From Phyllostachys edulis (lineage: Eukaryota > Streptophyta > Magnoliopsida > Poales > Poaceae): a DNA stretch of 64,000 nucleotides. The notes beneath the pieces were generated by a model. That model saw nothing but the letters and a program-made list of their open reading frames with translations. It was not told the origin of the DNA and did no database searches. Shown in pieces: positions 34,093-45,672 of the stretch. The first letter of the stretch is position 1; each line of letters opens with the position of its first letter. A program made the translations under genes and the position numbers. Location: contig CM070548.1 of the NCBI GenBank assembly GCA_036346405.1, forward strand, positions 73,255,739-73,319,738. Direction: 5' to 3'.

Positions 34093-37000
34093 TGTAACAT
34101 TCTGATTTTTCCAAGCGCTTTTAAAATGTGTAAAATAAATTAAAACTATTTTGCTCTAGTGAGAATTCAAAGTTGGGTTACATTGGAAGGATTTGGGTTG
34201 TTGTGTCTTCTTGTTAGTGAGCTCGACAACTCTCCTCAGTAACCTATCTCCTTGGTCTTGTAGATTTAGACCTCCTTAAAAGCTTAAGACTTTGTCTTAT
34301 TGGAGTATCCCTTTGTCGAGTCTCCTTTCTTTGAACTTGGTCACTTAGATCTTTTGTTGGTTTGAATCTCTTAGGATTCAAACCAATTTCTATGCTCGCA
34401 CTTCTCTTAGGTTTAGATCTCTTATCCTTGGGCACTTCATAGTGCCCAGATCCCTTTATTTGGACCTCTTTGTAATTTCGTGGCCCTTTTGTGTGCCTTC
34501 GTTTTCCTAGTTCAATTGAAGCTGTATTGACTTTCGCTCTGAGCCGAGGAGACCTCCTCGAGAGGAACTCCTTTGTGGAATGTCTCTGGAACCACTCCGC
34601 ATGGACCTCCCTTGTATTTGATCCCCGGTCTCGACCTTCTCCCTCTCTAATCTAAGGGTCTAGACCTCTCAAGCGTTATGTCCCTTTAGAGACCTCCTAT
34701 TTGTTCTGAATCGGACGGCTAAGACCTCCCCTCACCTCGAATCCAATGGTTCAGACCTCCCATGCGCTATACCCCTTAGCGGACCTCCCCTCTACATTCA
34801 ATCCAACGATTTGGACCTGCCCTTGCTTTGAATCCAAGGGATTAGACCTCCCCCGCGCGTCTGTTCTCTCTGAGGACCTCCTCATGTGACTCTTGGCTGT
34901 TGGACCTCCCTCTCGGAGATCCAACCGCTCCGACCTCCTCGCCAGACCTCCTGTGGTGAGATCCTGACCGTCAGGACCTCCCCCTGTCTGGACCTCCATA
35001 ACCTTTAGACCTCCCTGTCCCTGGGCTTAAGACCTCCTAAACCACTCGGACCTCCCTAAGGACCTCTCTTGCGGGGTAAGACCTCCCCATTGTTGACCCG
35101 ACTGTTTCAAAATTTACTGGCCCCACTTGTCAGTCTTAGTCAACCTCATTTCCTCCGCCACATAAATGTCTTAGGCATTTAATGCGTGTCTTGTCACATT
35201 TAATGCATTCAAATCGTGGTGTATACCTTGAACCTAGTCACTTAGTTGTACTCGACATACTTCCTTGTTCCTTCTCAAAGCATCATCGTGTTCTTTTAAT
35301 GTACCTTTCACCGTGGTGGTGGTGACACCGCCTACGACAATCACCAACTTTTGACTTACCTCTATACTTATCCTTGGCACGTAAGTGTCTAGTTTTTATC
35401 ACCTATTGTTGACTATTAGCAGTCCAAGAAACCCGGTCATTTTGCCTACTTCACGTTCACCATTGTGGCTCGGGTCCAGTGGCCTTCCAGGGGCGTTCAT
35501 GTAGTTCACGACCTCTTTTCCATCCATTGCTTTTCCTTGTCCCTGGTAAGTCCTCTGCTACTTTGCCTCACTGCTGTATTGATCATGGTATTGAATTGGT
35601 CGTGTCCTCACGGGACCTTCTTTTGTGGACTTCCGTGGCTTTTTGTACAAGGACCCCCCTTGGTTTTTGCTTAGGGTCGCCTTTGCAGACCTCCTTGTTC
35701 TATCACTCATATCACTTCCTTAGGGTCTTTTGTTACAAGACCACCCTCATCTGGTGAGCCTAGACCTCCTCTCTAAGAACCCAACTGAGTTGAAACCTCC
35801 TCTGTTGAATATGTATTGGTTGTTCTTTTGAGATTCTTATGGTCTTCTTATTGTTCTTAATTGGATCTTTATTTGAATCTTCTTTGAACTTGCCTTATAT
35901 ACATATATATGTGTGTGTGTAGATTGTGAAGGTTCCCAAGAGTCTGAGGATTCTGAAGAGGAAGAATCTCAAAGTAGTGAGCAAGGCAAGTTGCACTTTT
36001 GAACATATTGCACCCAGTAATTCAAAGTATTATGTTCTGTTTTTAAAATATATTACATGCCTATGTTTATCAAGTTAATTCAATCCCAGTTTAACTTTAG
36101 AGTATCCCCATTTCCTTTGTATGACCTCTGTTGTGCTTGGACTGAACACCTTGTCACCATTAAGTTAAACTTGGCTAATGCAGTAGCACAAGCCAAGAAC
36201 ATTTGATAAAACCTATGCTTAGTAATGCTTAGACCAAAACTATTGATTTGGGGAAATCTTTACCAACACAACCAAATAATATTTAAATGTTTTCACCATG
36301 ACATTGGGTTGTCATGGAGGTATGAAAATGGTGCTGGGTAAGCAAAGAGAACAAACAATTGGTTTGACTGGGGCAAATTGGATTGCTTGGTTGGTGCAAT
36401 GTTTATGCACTGGACTCTAACCAGCTAGGGTGGAGGTCCAAGGGTTAGTGAATGTTGCCCTAGTCATGTGAGGACCGGTCTTTGAGCGACCAATGCCATG
36501 CCTATAATGGGCTATGCCACAATCGTGCAGCCACATGTCTCCAGAATGGGGTGTGGGACCTGGCTGAGTAATTTGCAAAACTCCACTACATGCTGCTCCA
36601 TTGGTGGTGTGGGAGGTCTTGTCGACTAGAGGTCTTTGATGACCCATTGTTCCCTTTGGTGCAAGAGGGGCTTTCCCCGGATTGCGATCCATAGGAAGGT
36701 GAAACCTTAGCAAGGAAAGGCTGTGGTGGAGTGATGCATTGTAAAAGCCTTATCTTGAGCTCTAGATCTCTTACCTTTGGTAGTGAGAGATGGTATTGAC
36801 GAATGCCAGACAAACTAGGGTACTCAAGTCGTGTGGGTAAAGTGCACAACCTCTGCAGAGTTAAATCTATTCGAATAGCCGTGTCCACGGTCAAGGACAT
36901 GCTGGCAAAGGCCACTTGAAGTTAGATATTGATTTTGGGGTTTTCCAGAAATGGTTTCAAATCTGTTTTGGGATTGTTATCCCTTGGGTTTGGGCAGGGA

Positions 37001-37864
37001 GCCTAATATCAGGAGGGTATCCTTCACCAGTTTTTGATGATTGATATCCAACTGAAAAATTGTTTTGATATAAGGAGTATTATTTATTAAAATTTGGCTT
37101 TAAGAACATAATAATGGTACTTAAAAGAAAATTGGCTTTGTGCAAAATAACCCTATTATGCCATCCTTGATTACCCATTATGCATGTCATATTGTTAATC
37201 CACGGTGTAACTTGCAGCACAGATGGTAGTGCTCACTCTTGCTCATTACAATCTTTGCCAGAGAAGACTTTGGTAGTGATGGAGATCAAAGACTAGGTTA
37301 TGCCTCCAATCACCGCACGTGGCGTGTTGATGGACTTTTGTGTTATCTTTTGACCTCTTTTTGCTTTTATGTACTTGTGTTGGGCCCAAGGCCATCCTGT
37401 AATCAACACTGTTAAATATTATGTTTCAATAAAGGTATGTTCTGGATGTCATCACCTTTGTGCTTGTACTGTGAAGAGCTAGCCATGATCCTTGGGACTG
37501 GCTCAGGTTTCACAGGGAACCTTGGAGTAAATTTGAACCTCCCCACCCTCACTGTGGAGTGTATGCAGGAGGTACTGAGGTGGTCTCAGACCTCCACGAC
37601 CTCCTCTGGAGGCTCGTGGGAGATTTTGGGAGCCCTCTCGGTCCTCCTCATCCTCTTCTGTTTGGCTGTGGTAAAGTTCTCATGTGCTCCCGGGTTCTAA
37701 GACCCTCTCTCGGGTTGTGATCTCCTGGACCTCCAGGAGGTCTTGGCTGACCTCTGGCGTGTCTTGAAGGTCAACCCGAGAGGTCCTTGAGGACCTCTGG
37801 GAGGTCTGCTGACTTTCCAGAGGTCTGGAGGATCTCTCGGGAACCCTAGGATTGGGTCGTCACA
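34093..37864 (+). repeat. 3' LTR of gypsy D
   Basis: 3,772 bp, colinear with 25349-29109. It is preceded by the purine-rich AAGGAGGGTAGG at 34079-34090. Most differences from the 5' copy fall at CAG/CTG/CCGG sites. Confidence 0.92.
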
Positions 37865-37869
37865 GACGC

Positions 37870-38640
37870 TCTTAATTTACCTAGCTGCCACGCCACAGGC
37901 AAGGAAGCGATAAAGATCGGGTCGAGAACGTGAAAACGTACAACGACCAGTTTACTACGTAAGTGAAGTTTTACACGGGCCTAAGGAGCATTACCCTCAG
38001 GTCCAAAAACTTCTATATGCCCTCCTCATGTCTTTGAGGAAACTGCGGCATTATTTTCAAGCGCACAAAATAGCTGTACCGCCTGAGTTTTCCCTTGGGA
38101 GTGATCCTCCAGAATATGTAAACAGCGGGACGCATGGCAAAATGATCAGTCGAACTTAGGGAGTTCGACCTCCATTTCGTGTCCTGAACGGCCATTAAAT
38201 CCCAGATCTTGGCAGACTTTGTCGCTGAATGGACAAATCCTGAACCTGTTCAGGATCCCTAGTACGATTCCCACGACTAGTGGACGATGTACTTTGACGG
38301 GTCACTTACTTTAAGTGACTCAGGGGCTGGGGTGGTCCTGGTATCTCCTACCGGAGAGACCTTAAAGTATACCATACAATTAAACTTTCTGGCCACTAAC
38401 AACATGGCGTATCTGAAGGTTTCTTTGGTGGCATACGAGCTGCGAAAGCACTCTCGATTCGCCGACTACTCGTGAGAGGAGACTCTCAACTAGTCGTGAA
38501 TCAAGTCGGAAAAGAGTACCAGTGCTCTAATCCGACAATGTCTTGGTACTTATCGGAAGTGCGTAAGCTAGAAAAGCATTTTTTCGGTTTCGAGGCACAA
38601 TTCATCCTCGAAGGATAATTTCCTCATGAACCGACTTGCT
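37870..38640 (+). pseudogene. RNase H region of gypsy B, after element D
   Basis: Resumes at the target duplication. The conserved segment is MYFDGSLTLSDSGAGVVLVS, then FLATNNMAYLKVSLVAYELR (38287-38475), an archaeal-type or second RNase H as in Tat elements, then VRGDSQLVVNQVGKEY-like sequence across a frame break. Stops and shifts are frequent. Confidence 0.75.
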
Positions 38641-39985
38641 CGAATAGCTTCTTCCCGATCTATAGTACCAAAAGGAGTATTCTTGGAAAAACTCCAGAAG
38701 TCGTCCCTGGTCGAAGAACCAGAGACACCTCCTATTGAGACAGCCTCTCTAGAATACGAGGATACCTGGATGGCTCCCATCTACGAGTATCTTCAGAAGG
38801 GTTCCGTACTCGAAGATGATCTCGAGGCAGATCGCTTATCCCGAAAAGCCAAAATGTATACTTTGGTCGAAGGAGTCCTCTATAAACAAGGCACTCAAGG
38901 GGTGCTCATGCGATGCATTCCGCAGAGCGAAGGATTAACACTCCTTCAAGACATACACAGAGGCATCTGTGGAACTCATGCTTCCTACAGAACGTTGGTT
39001 GATAAGGCCTTTCGATAAGGTTTCTACTGGCCAACAGCCTTGTACGATACCAAAGAGTTGGTTAAAAAGTGTGTCCAATGCCAGTTTCATAGCAAGCAAA
39101 TACACCAACCATCTCAGGCATTACAAACGATACCTCTATCTTGGCCTTTTGCGACCTAGGTCTCGATATCCCAGGACCGTTCCCCAAAGCTCCAGGAGGT
39201 TTTGAGTTCCTTTTTGTGGCTATTGATACATTCACAAAATGGATCGGTTTAACTCGTGGATCGATAACAACTAAGCAAAGAAACAGTTCATGATTTAGAT
39301 GCGTAATTACTCGATTTGGAGTTCCAAGTCAAATAATCACGGATAATGGTAAACAATTTTTGAGCGCAAAATTTCAGGAATTTTGCGACGAGTTGGGTAC
39401 CAAGCTATGTTACGCTTCTGCTGCCCATCCCCAAAGCAATGGGGCAATTGAATGTGCAAACGGCCAAATAATGCAGGGAATCAAAACCCGAGTCTTCGAC
39501 CAGCTTGTCAAGCGCTCGGGGGCTTGGGTACAAGAATTATCCTCTCAGATATGGGTCTGTCAGACGATCGCTAGTCAGACCACTGGTGAAACACCTTTTT
39601 CCTAGTCTTTGGAGCCGAAACCATGCTTCCTCCGGAACTAAAGATACGGTCAACACGAGTCGAAGCTTTCAACGACTCTAACCAGAATGACTTGAGCAGA
39701 TGACATCAACCTACTCAAGAAAAGAGAAACCAGCCTTAATTCGCTCAAAAGCCTACCAACAAGCCGGTAGCAGATACTCACGATCAGAAGGTCCAACCTC
39801 GCAGCCTTTGTCAGAGGTGACTTGGTATTGAGGCTCGCCAATCAAAGTTTAATCGGAATAAACTTTCTCCCAAGTGGGAAGGTCCTTACACAGTGGTCGA
39901 AGTTACATGACTAGGGTCGGTACGATTGGCAATGGAAGACGGCCAGGTTCTCTCGAGTTCTTGGAACATCGGCCAGTTACACAAA
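38626..39985 (+). pseudogene. Integrase of gypsy B, C-terminus cut
   Basis: Frame 38626-39018 carries a linker and HRGICGTHASYRTLVDKAFR. The zinc-binding part continues as FYWPTA, KCVQCQFHS (about 39020-39100). The core shows FVAIDTFTKWI-like (about 39220), ITDNGKQFLSAKFQEFCDEL (about 39340) and HPQSNGAIECANGQI with its glutamate. It ends in SSWNIGQLHK, where it runs into copia gag. Confidence 0.85.
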
Positions 39986-39987
39986 TT
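39983..39987. other. Deletion junction between gypsy B and copia C
   Basis: Upstream sequence is the end of a Tat-type integrase. Downstream, from AAATTGCATAGGCT, it is copia gag (the same 14 bases occur in copia A's gag at 14253-14266). A few shared bases around AAATT mark the join. Confidence 0.75.
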
Positions 39988-41092
39988 GCATAGGCTTCAG
40001 ATCAAATATGAGACATTCATAATGTTGCCTCATGAAAACATCAATGAGATGTATTCAAGACTCAACAACATTGTGAACGAACTCAAAGGTCTTGGCACTA
40101 ACCTTCTTGATGTTGATATTGTGCGCAAGATACTTAGGGCTCTTCCGGATAAGTATAAGATGTTGGTGATGTTATTTTTCAACTCTCCTGAGTTGCCAAG
40201 GATGCCGCCAACGGGACTTTTGGGTAACCTCATAACAAATGAGTTGTTCAAGAAATATAAGGAAGAGCTCTTGGAGTCGTCTTCCTCAAAGAAGAAGATT
40301 ACCGCTTTCAAGGTCAAAGCGGAGTCAAGTGATGATGAGGATGAAGAAGGAGACTCCGAAGAGGAATTTGCCTTTCTTGTGAGAAGAATGAAGAAATTCA
40401 TAAGAAGACGCCCACATAGAAGCTTTAACTTCGACAAGAGCAAGAAAGGATAATCCTCAAGTGACAACAAGCGTTATAGCAACATCTGGTGCTATAATTG
40501 CAAAGAGAATGGGCACATTGCCTCTCATTGTCCTTTAAAGAAGGATGACAAGGGCAAGTCATCCAAGAAGAAGGAATACGATAGCAAGAAAAAGCTTTTC
40601 AAGAAGCTTCACAAGGATGGCAAGCATGAAGCCCATATTGGAGAGTGGGATTCCAACGAGGAGTCAACCGACTCCGACTCCGATGAAGATGAGTCTCCCA
40701 AGAAGAAGGGACTCGTTAGCATCGCCATCAAGGAGGCTCCATCACTCTTCTCCTCTCCTACTTGCCTCATGGCAAAAGGAGATAAGGTAAAATCTATTCA
40801 TGATGATGAACCATCTTATGATGAATTAATGGATATGCTTAAAGACTTGAATGGATATCTTGGAAAAGAAATGTCAAAATATAAAGTCTTGAAGAGACAG
40901 CATATTTCTCTAAAAGATTCTTATGAGGAGCTAAAGGAAGCTCATGACTTACTTATCCAAGAAAATTCAAGCAAGTCTTGCTCTAATATAGGAATTACAT
41001 GTGATATTATTGATGAAATGTCTAGTGCAGAAATTGCTAAGACTAGTGCATCTACTTCATGTAATGATCCTATTGCTATGCCATGTTGTTCT
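39986..41092 (+). pseudogene. Gag of copia C, middle part
   Basis: Starts inside the Gag domain (LHRLQIKYETFIML, INEMYSRLNNIVNELKGLG, IVRKILRALPDKYKMLV), aligning with copia A. After a stop at 40451 it continues to a knuckle CYNCKENGHIASHCP (about 40487), a lysine/acidic linker, then DDEPSYDELMDMLKDLN and a coiled-coil-like segment. It is interrupted at 41092 by copia E and resumes at 51194. Confidence 0.85.
41088..41092. repeat. Left target-site duplication of copia E
   Basis: GTTCT, repeated exactly at 51194-51198. Confidence 0.9.
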
Positions 41093-43072
41093 TGTTGGAC
41101 CGAAAAGGCGACTAGAGGGGGTGAATAAGAGCACGATGTCTTTTTCACCTTGAACGAATTCAATACGACTTTCACTCCAATAGTTATAAAAGCTATGAAG
41201 ATTAATATACAAGCACAGTGGAAGACTTGTATTGAATCCAATCAAAACCCCGAAGCAAATAGACCACAAACATAAAAACTCAAAACCTAAATGAGTTGGG
41301 CGGTCTGACCTCCAACTAGAAATCGGTCTGACCTCTCAATACATGGTGGTCAAACCTCTAGGCTAATGAACAGTGAAATCAGCCCAAAAACCAAAACTTA
41401 AATCGATCTAATTTTTGATCCGTAAGGCCAAACCATACCAAATTTGAGACACACCTTCTCTAAGATATTGGGAACCTATTCCAATCAAGGATCGCAGAGA
41501 TCCATCCCAAAGTTCCTATCTTTTTCAGATTGAACGAAGTGTGCACCAAAATCGAGTCAAAATCGAAATATGATCTAGAGACTTGCTCGTGGGTGATTGA
41601 TGATCAACATGATCCTAGATGGGTTCCCACATGTCACAGCAAGTTAGATCACGACAAGAGAACAAGCAAAAACTCGCAGAACAAAGAAAGACCACAAATC
41701 ACCAAATAGAGAGAAAGAAAGCAAATAGACTCATCTTTGAGGAACTTTCTTTGGATTGATTTGATATGGTATTGGTTTCTGACCACTCCATCAATGGAGG
41801 ACAAAGACTCAATACATGAGCACGAAATCAAATCCAACTCTCTAGAACCCTAACCTCCACTAATCCTCTCCCTAAGCAAACTAGGGTTTCAAACACAATG
41901 AAAGGGTTGAGGGGGTGCAGCCACCTCCCTCCTCTATTTATAGTGGAGGCTTAGACCTTCTAGAAGATTGAACCCTAATGGGCTCCCGTTAAGGCCCACA
42001 CACAAACGGGTCACATACGCACGTATTTTAAAACGTCGTCTTCATCTCTTGACCTAATCCGCTTCACCTTGCGCCACCTTGCACCGTGAGTTGGCAAAAG
42101 GTCACCAAGGCGGTATTTGGTAAAATTACCAAAATACCCCTTCTCGATCTTTTTGCAAAGACCGAGTCCCATCTTCGTGAACCACCTCCTATGCTTTGCC
42201 ACGTGTAGGTTGATCCAGCAGCTCTCTTCATGTCGGCAAGTCTCTCCCATCCGGCTCCCACCGAAACCACCATGGCACTTGCACCACCCCGCGCGCTTGA
42301 TCCACTGTCTTTGCTTCGAATCGCCTGCTCGGTCACCTTTGTCCCTCTTGCGCCATGCTTGACTCCATTGACCTCACCCGGTATCCCCGATCGTTCTGGA
42401 CCTCAGCTCTCCAAGCTTAGTTCCGATCATCCTCGCCATTGACCGTCATTGACCTCCAAGCAACTTGCACATCAATAGACAAAGAAATCGAATCCGGGAA
42501 CAAGTTCTTCACAACTTGACCCACGTTAGTCAAAACATGCATCATGCAACACATATGCCATGAAACCCATGAACTTGACCTAATTCCAACAATCATCGCC
42601 ACCAATTGGCCGATGAAACAAACCAAACCGGTCGATGCCACTTTGGCGGCCTCGACCGCCTCGGCCTGGCCTCGATCACACTGCTATTTGGTCGACCGCC
42701 CAGCTGGGACTTAGCCAAATTTCCTTCCTGGAAATCCGAAACCTACCGGAATTTTCAAACCAATAGAACTTTTACCTAGAAGCCCCAAAAATTATGAGAC
42801 CAAGTGTAGTAGAATCTACTCTCTTGTCTACACCCTCTATTTTTGGCCCAGCTCTAAAATCCAAAATCTCATAAAGGCCGGTCTGACCGATTTTCCAAAG
42901 CCGGTCTAACCGCCCCCCTGGCCGGTCAGACCGCCACCTAGACCGGTCAAACCGCCACTAGCCTGACAGCAGTTTGAACTTCGCCGAAAACGCGTGAATC
43001 GACAAACCTTAAACGACATTGCCAATTGTAACATCATCCTAAGATCTCAGACATATCCCCATGATATTCACA
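41093..43072 (-). repeat. 3' LTR of copia E
   Basis: 1,980 bp from TGTTGGACCG to GATATTCACA. It has dyad motifs of the GGTCTGACC type at 41300-41380 and 42620-42960, and a TATA box on the minus strand at 41935-41942. The copies at 42640-42720 mostly read GGTCGACC where the family motif is GGTCTGACC. Confidence 0.92.
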
Positions 43073-44847
43073 ATCTCCCCCTTGATGAATACATTGGCAA
43101 TTTCCCACAAATGCAAATCTTGAGGTTTGAAAAGTAAAAACACGACGTTTTCGCTCAAAGGCACAACTTGGTCCATATGCAAGAGAAAGCAAAGGAAATA
43201 ACCAAGTTGGCTTCAGAATAGCATAGACAAGTGAGATACGGCAAAAGAAAGCGAGAAAGCTTCAATTTCCAGAAAAGATCAAAAACTCACTTAAGGTCCA
43301 TATGAAAGAATAATTGTTCGATATGACCTTTGATCATTGTGAGGATCAAGAATTGCAATTCAAGTTCAGAAGTAGCAATAAGACCATAAGAATGCAAATA
43401 AGAAACTCCCCCTCACTATGATCCTCAAATTTCAGAAAATCTCAAATTTTCAATTCTTCTCCAAGTAGCCCCCCCCCCACCCCCCCTTTCGTAACTCCCC
43501 TTTTTCAACCATCTTCTCCCCCTTTGACAATGGAGTCATCAAGGAATCACGTCTTCCTCTCGTCCAGAGATAACAAATGCAGAATGAGGAATAAGCATAA
43601 AAAGGAGCATACATGAAATGCAATGGAGTGGCTTTATTTTTTTATATTTTTCAATTTTTGATTACAAGAAGCTTTGGAGATTACCCAAAAGAACCAGCTA
43701 GTATTTCTAATATTGCACAAACAACATATCAAGCCTAACAAATAGCTAGCAAGATCATGATAAGACATATATATCAAAGCTAAGCTCAAGGCTCAAAGTA
43801 AAGCAATGAATTTTAGCATTTTAAGCAACGCTTCAAATCAACCGCAAGTTCATCAACAGGATCCTAATCTGACATCGCCATGTCAAAATGTAAATGTGAG
43901 ATCAAAAAGCTAACAATGACCACATTAAGAGACAAACAGGTCCTGAAATGAATCATTTTGCTCAATTTTCTCAAACACCCATTTTTCAACAGTTTTTCAT
44001 TTGCAATGAATATTGAAGTTGACTAATGGTCTAACTTAGTGAAAGATCCTAGACTAGGAGCCATCCACAAACTCTTCCTGAGCTTTGACCAGAAGTTGAT
44101 TAAAGGTATATCTTAGTGAAGAAGATCCTAGACTAGGAGCCATGCACAAACTCTTCCTAAGCTTCTACCAGGGCGACAAATCTTGAGGTTTATGTCAGTT
44201 TTGACAAGCAGTCCCCATGAGATCGTCTGGATCATCAAACTATCTCCAAGTTCATGTCTATGATATGCAGTCTCGTAAGAGTAGTTTGGCACAATTTAAG
44301 CATAAGACAATCTTGAAATTGATTTTTCATTTTTCATTTTGCACAAGAGCAGTTTTAGATTCTCAAGAACACAAGAAGCTCAAGTAAAGATCAATTTTAG
44401 ATTCAAGAGCTAACACAGCAATTTTGACAATGTCAATGTCACAAAAGGAGCACTATTACGCAACTAACTAAAACATACACAAATTGCAGTTTTTAGTTCG
44501 AGTTGTCTTAAAGTTCTAGCTCATACAGCAAAAACTTAGCTACACATGTGAAAGCATAATAATTCTAGCAAGTCAAGGAACTAGACATGGCATTGAGCAA
44601 GAATTGCAATACTAAAGCTCCAAAGGGTAATAAGCAAAGCTTCATCAATTAAAAGATAAGCAGAAAAGCTTATATTACAATGCATCTTTTTGTATTTTTC
44701 ATGTGAATGCAATATGATACAATGAGATGCAAGAAAAGCTCAAAAGGCCTAAAAAGCCTAAAAAGATCAAAAATATCAACAAGTTCAAAAGAAAATCAAG
44801 AAAAGATCAAATGAACAAGGCGAGATCAGAAAAGATCCAACTCCCCC
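43073..44847 (-). other. 3' non-coding region of copia E
   Basis: Between RNase H and the 3' LTR, AT-rich with no frame of note. The polypurine tract lies on the minus strand at 43074-43084 (AAGGGGGAGA). A unit of about 62 bp is duplicated at about 44035-44100 and 44105-44168 (sharing GATCCTAGACTAGGAGCCAT). Unlike copia C, no accessory frame is visible. Confidence 0.7.
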
Positions 44848-45153
44848 TCAAACCAACCCATAGGGATAAATTACCCCTAACTTGCTCCGCAAGGTGGCAA
44901 ACCTTATCGGGTCTAAAGGCTTGGTGAGAATATCGGCTAACTGAGCCTCGGACTCCACAAAATGCAGCACAATATCGCCCTTCTCAACATGGTCTCTAAG
45001 GAAGTGATAGCGAATGTCTATGTGCTTGGTCCTAGAGTGTTGCACTGGGTTCTTAGCAATGTTAATAGCAGAAGTGTTATCACAGAAAAGAGGAACACTA
45101 GCAAATTTTAACCCAAAGTCCTTAAGAGTGGACACCATCCATAAAATCGACAC
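44848..45153 (-). pseudogene. RNase H end of copia E
   Basis: FASVPLFCDNTSAINIAKNP, then QHSRTKHIDIRYHFLRDHVE and the closing EAQLADILTKPLDP, the typical copia RNase H C-terminus. The first part of the domain (45154-45672) is in several frames, with recognisable pieces such as SASPRTSHRQ-type sequence. Confidence 0.9.
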
Positions 45154-45672
45154 AAAGAACTAGCAACAATGACTACATATTCACTTCAAAGAAGGATTGT
45201 GCAATGAAGATTACTTCCTAGACGACCAAGAGACAAGAGAAGTGCCTAAGAAATGACATGTGCCAGATGTACTCTTCCTATCTAGCCGATGACCCATAAA
45301 ATCGAATCACAAAACCCCTGAATGGACAGCGAAGAAGAGTAGGAAAACCAAATGTCATACTGAAGGGTAGAGTGTAAATACCTGAAGATGCGCTTAACGG
45401 TTTGGCGATGTGAAGTCCTCGGAGACGCCTGAAACCTCGCACAGAGGCGCATCACAAGTGGATGTCCGGTCTTGAGGCCGTCAGTATAGGAGGGAGCCGA
45501 TCATCTTTGTGGTACTCGCGTTGATCCACGGCTTCTCCTTCCTCATCTCGATCCAAAAAATAAGTCGCCATGGGAGTGGCGATCGGCTTGCGATACCCAT
45601 CTCAAAACGCTTGAGCAAATCCTTAGCGCATTTCGCTTGATGGATGAAGATCCTTCCTTACCATCGCTTGAT

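Larger units (their letters stand above)
25349..37864 (+). mobile_element. Gypsy element D (Tekay-like), complete, very long LTRs
   Basis: A 12.5-kb element with LTRs at 25349-29109 and 34093-37864, a perfect 5-bp target duplication (GACGC), a primer-binding site at 29114, gag, protease, RT, RNase H, integrase and a chromodomain-like tail, and a polypurine tract before 34093. LTRs of about 3.8 kb with this RT type ([20 protein letters not shown]) fit the Tekay/Del chromoviruses. The LTR copies are colinear, so insertion was fairly recent. Most coding breaks sit at CAG/CTG sites and may not be biological. Confidence 0.92.
20399..39985 (+). mobile_element. Gypsy element B (Tat-like), 3' end deleted
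   Basis: 5' LTR about 20399-21191, primer-binding site 21194-21211, gag 21301 to about 23700, protease about 23800, RT to 25348, then element D, then RNase H and integrase at 37870-39985. The primer type, the SLNILF protease and the RT sequence are those of Tat-lineage (RIRE2-type) elements. The 3' LTR is missing because a deletion fused B to copia C's gag. Confidence 0.85.

Noticed and set aside
43460..43490. C-rich homopolymer as a functional site
   Set aside because: It looks like slippage or base-calling in a C-run within the copia E 3' region; nothing else supports a function.
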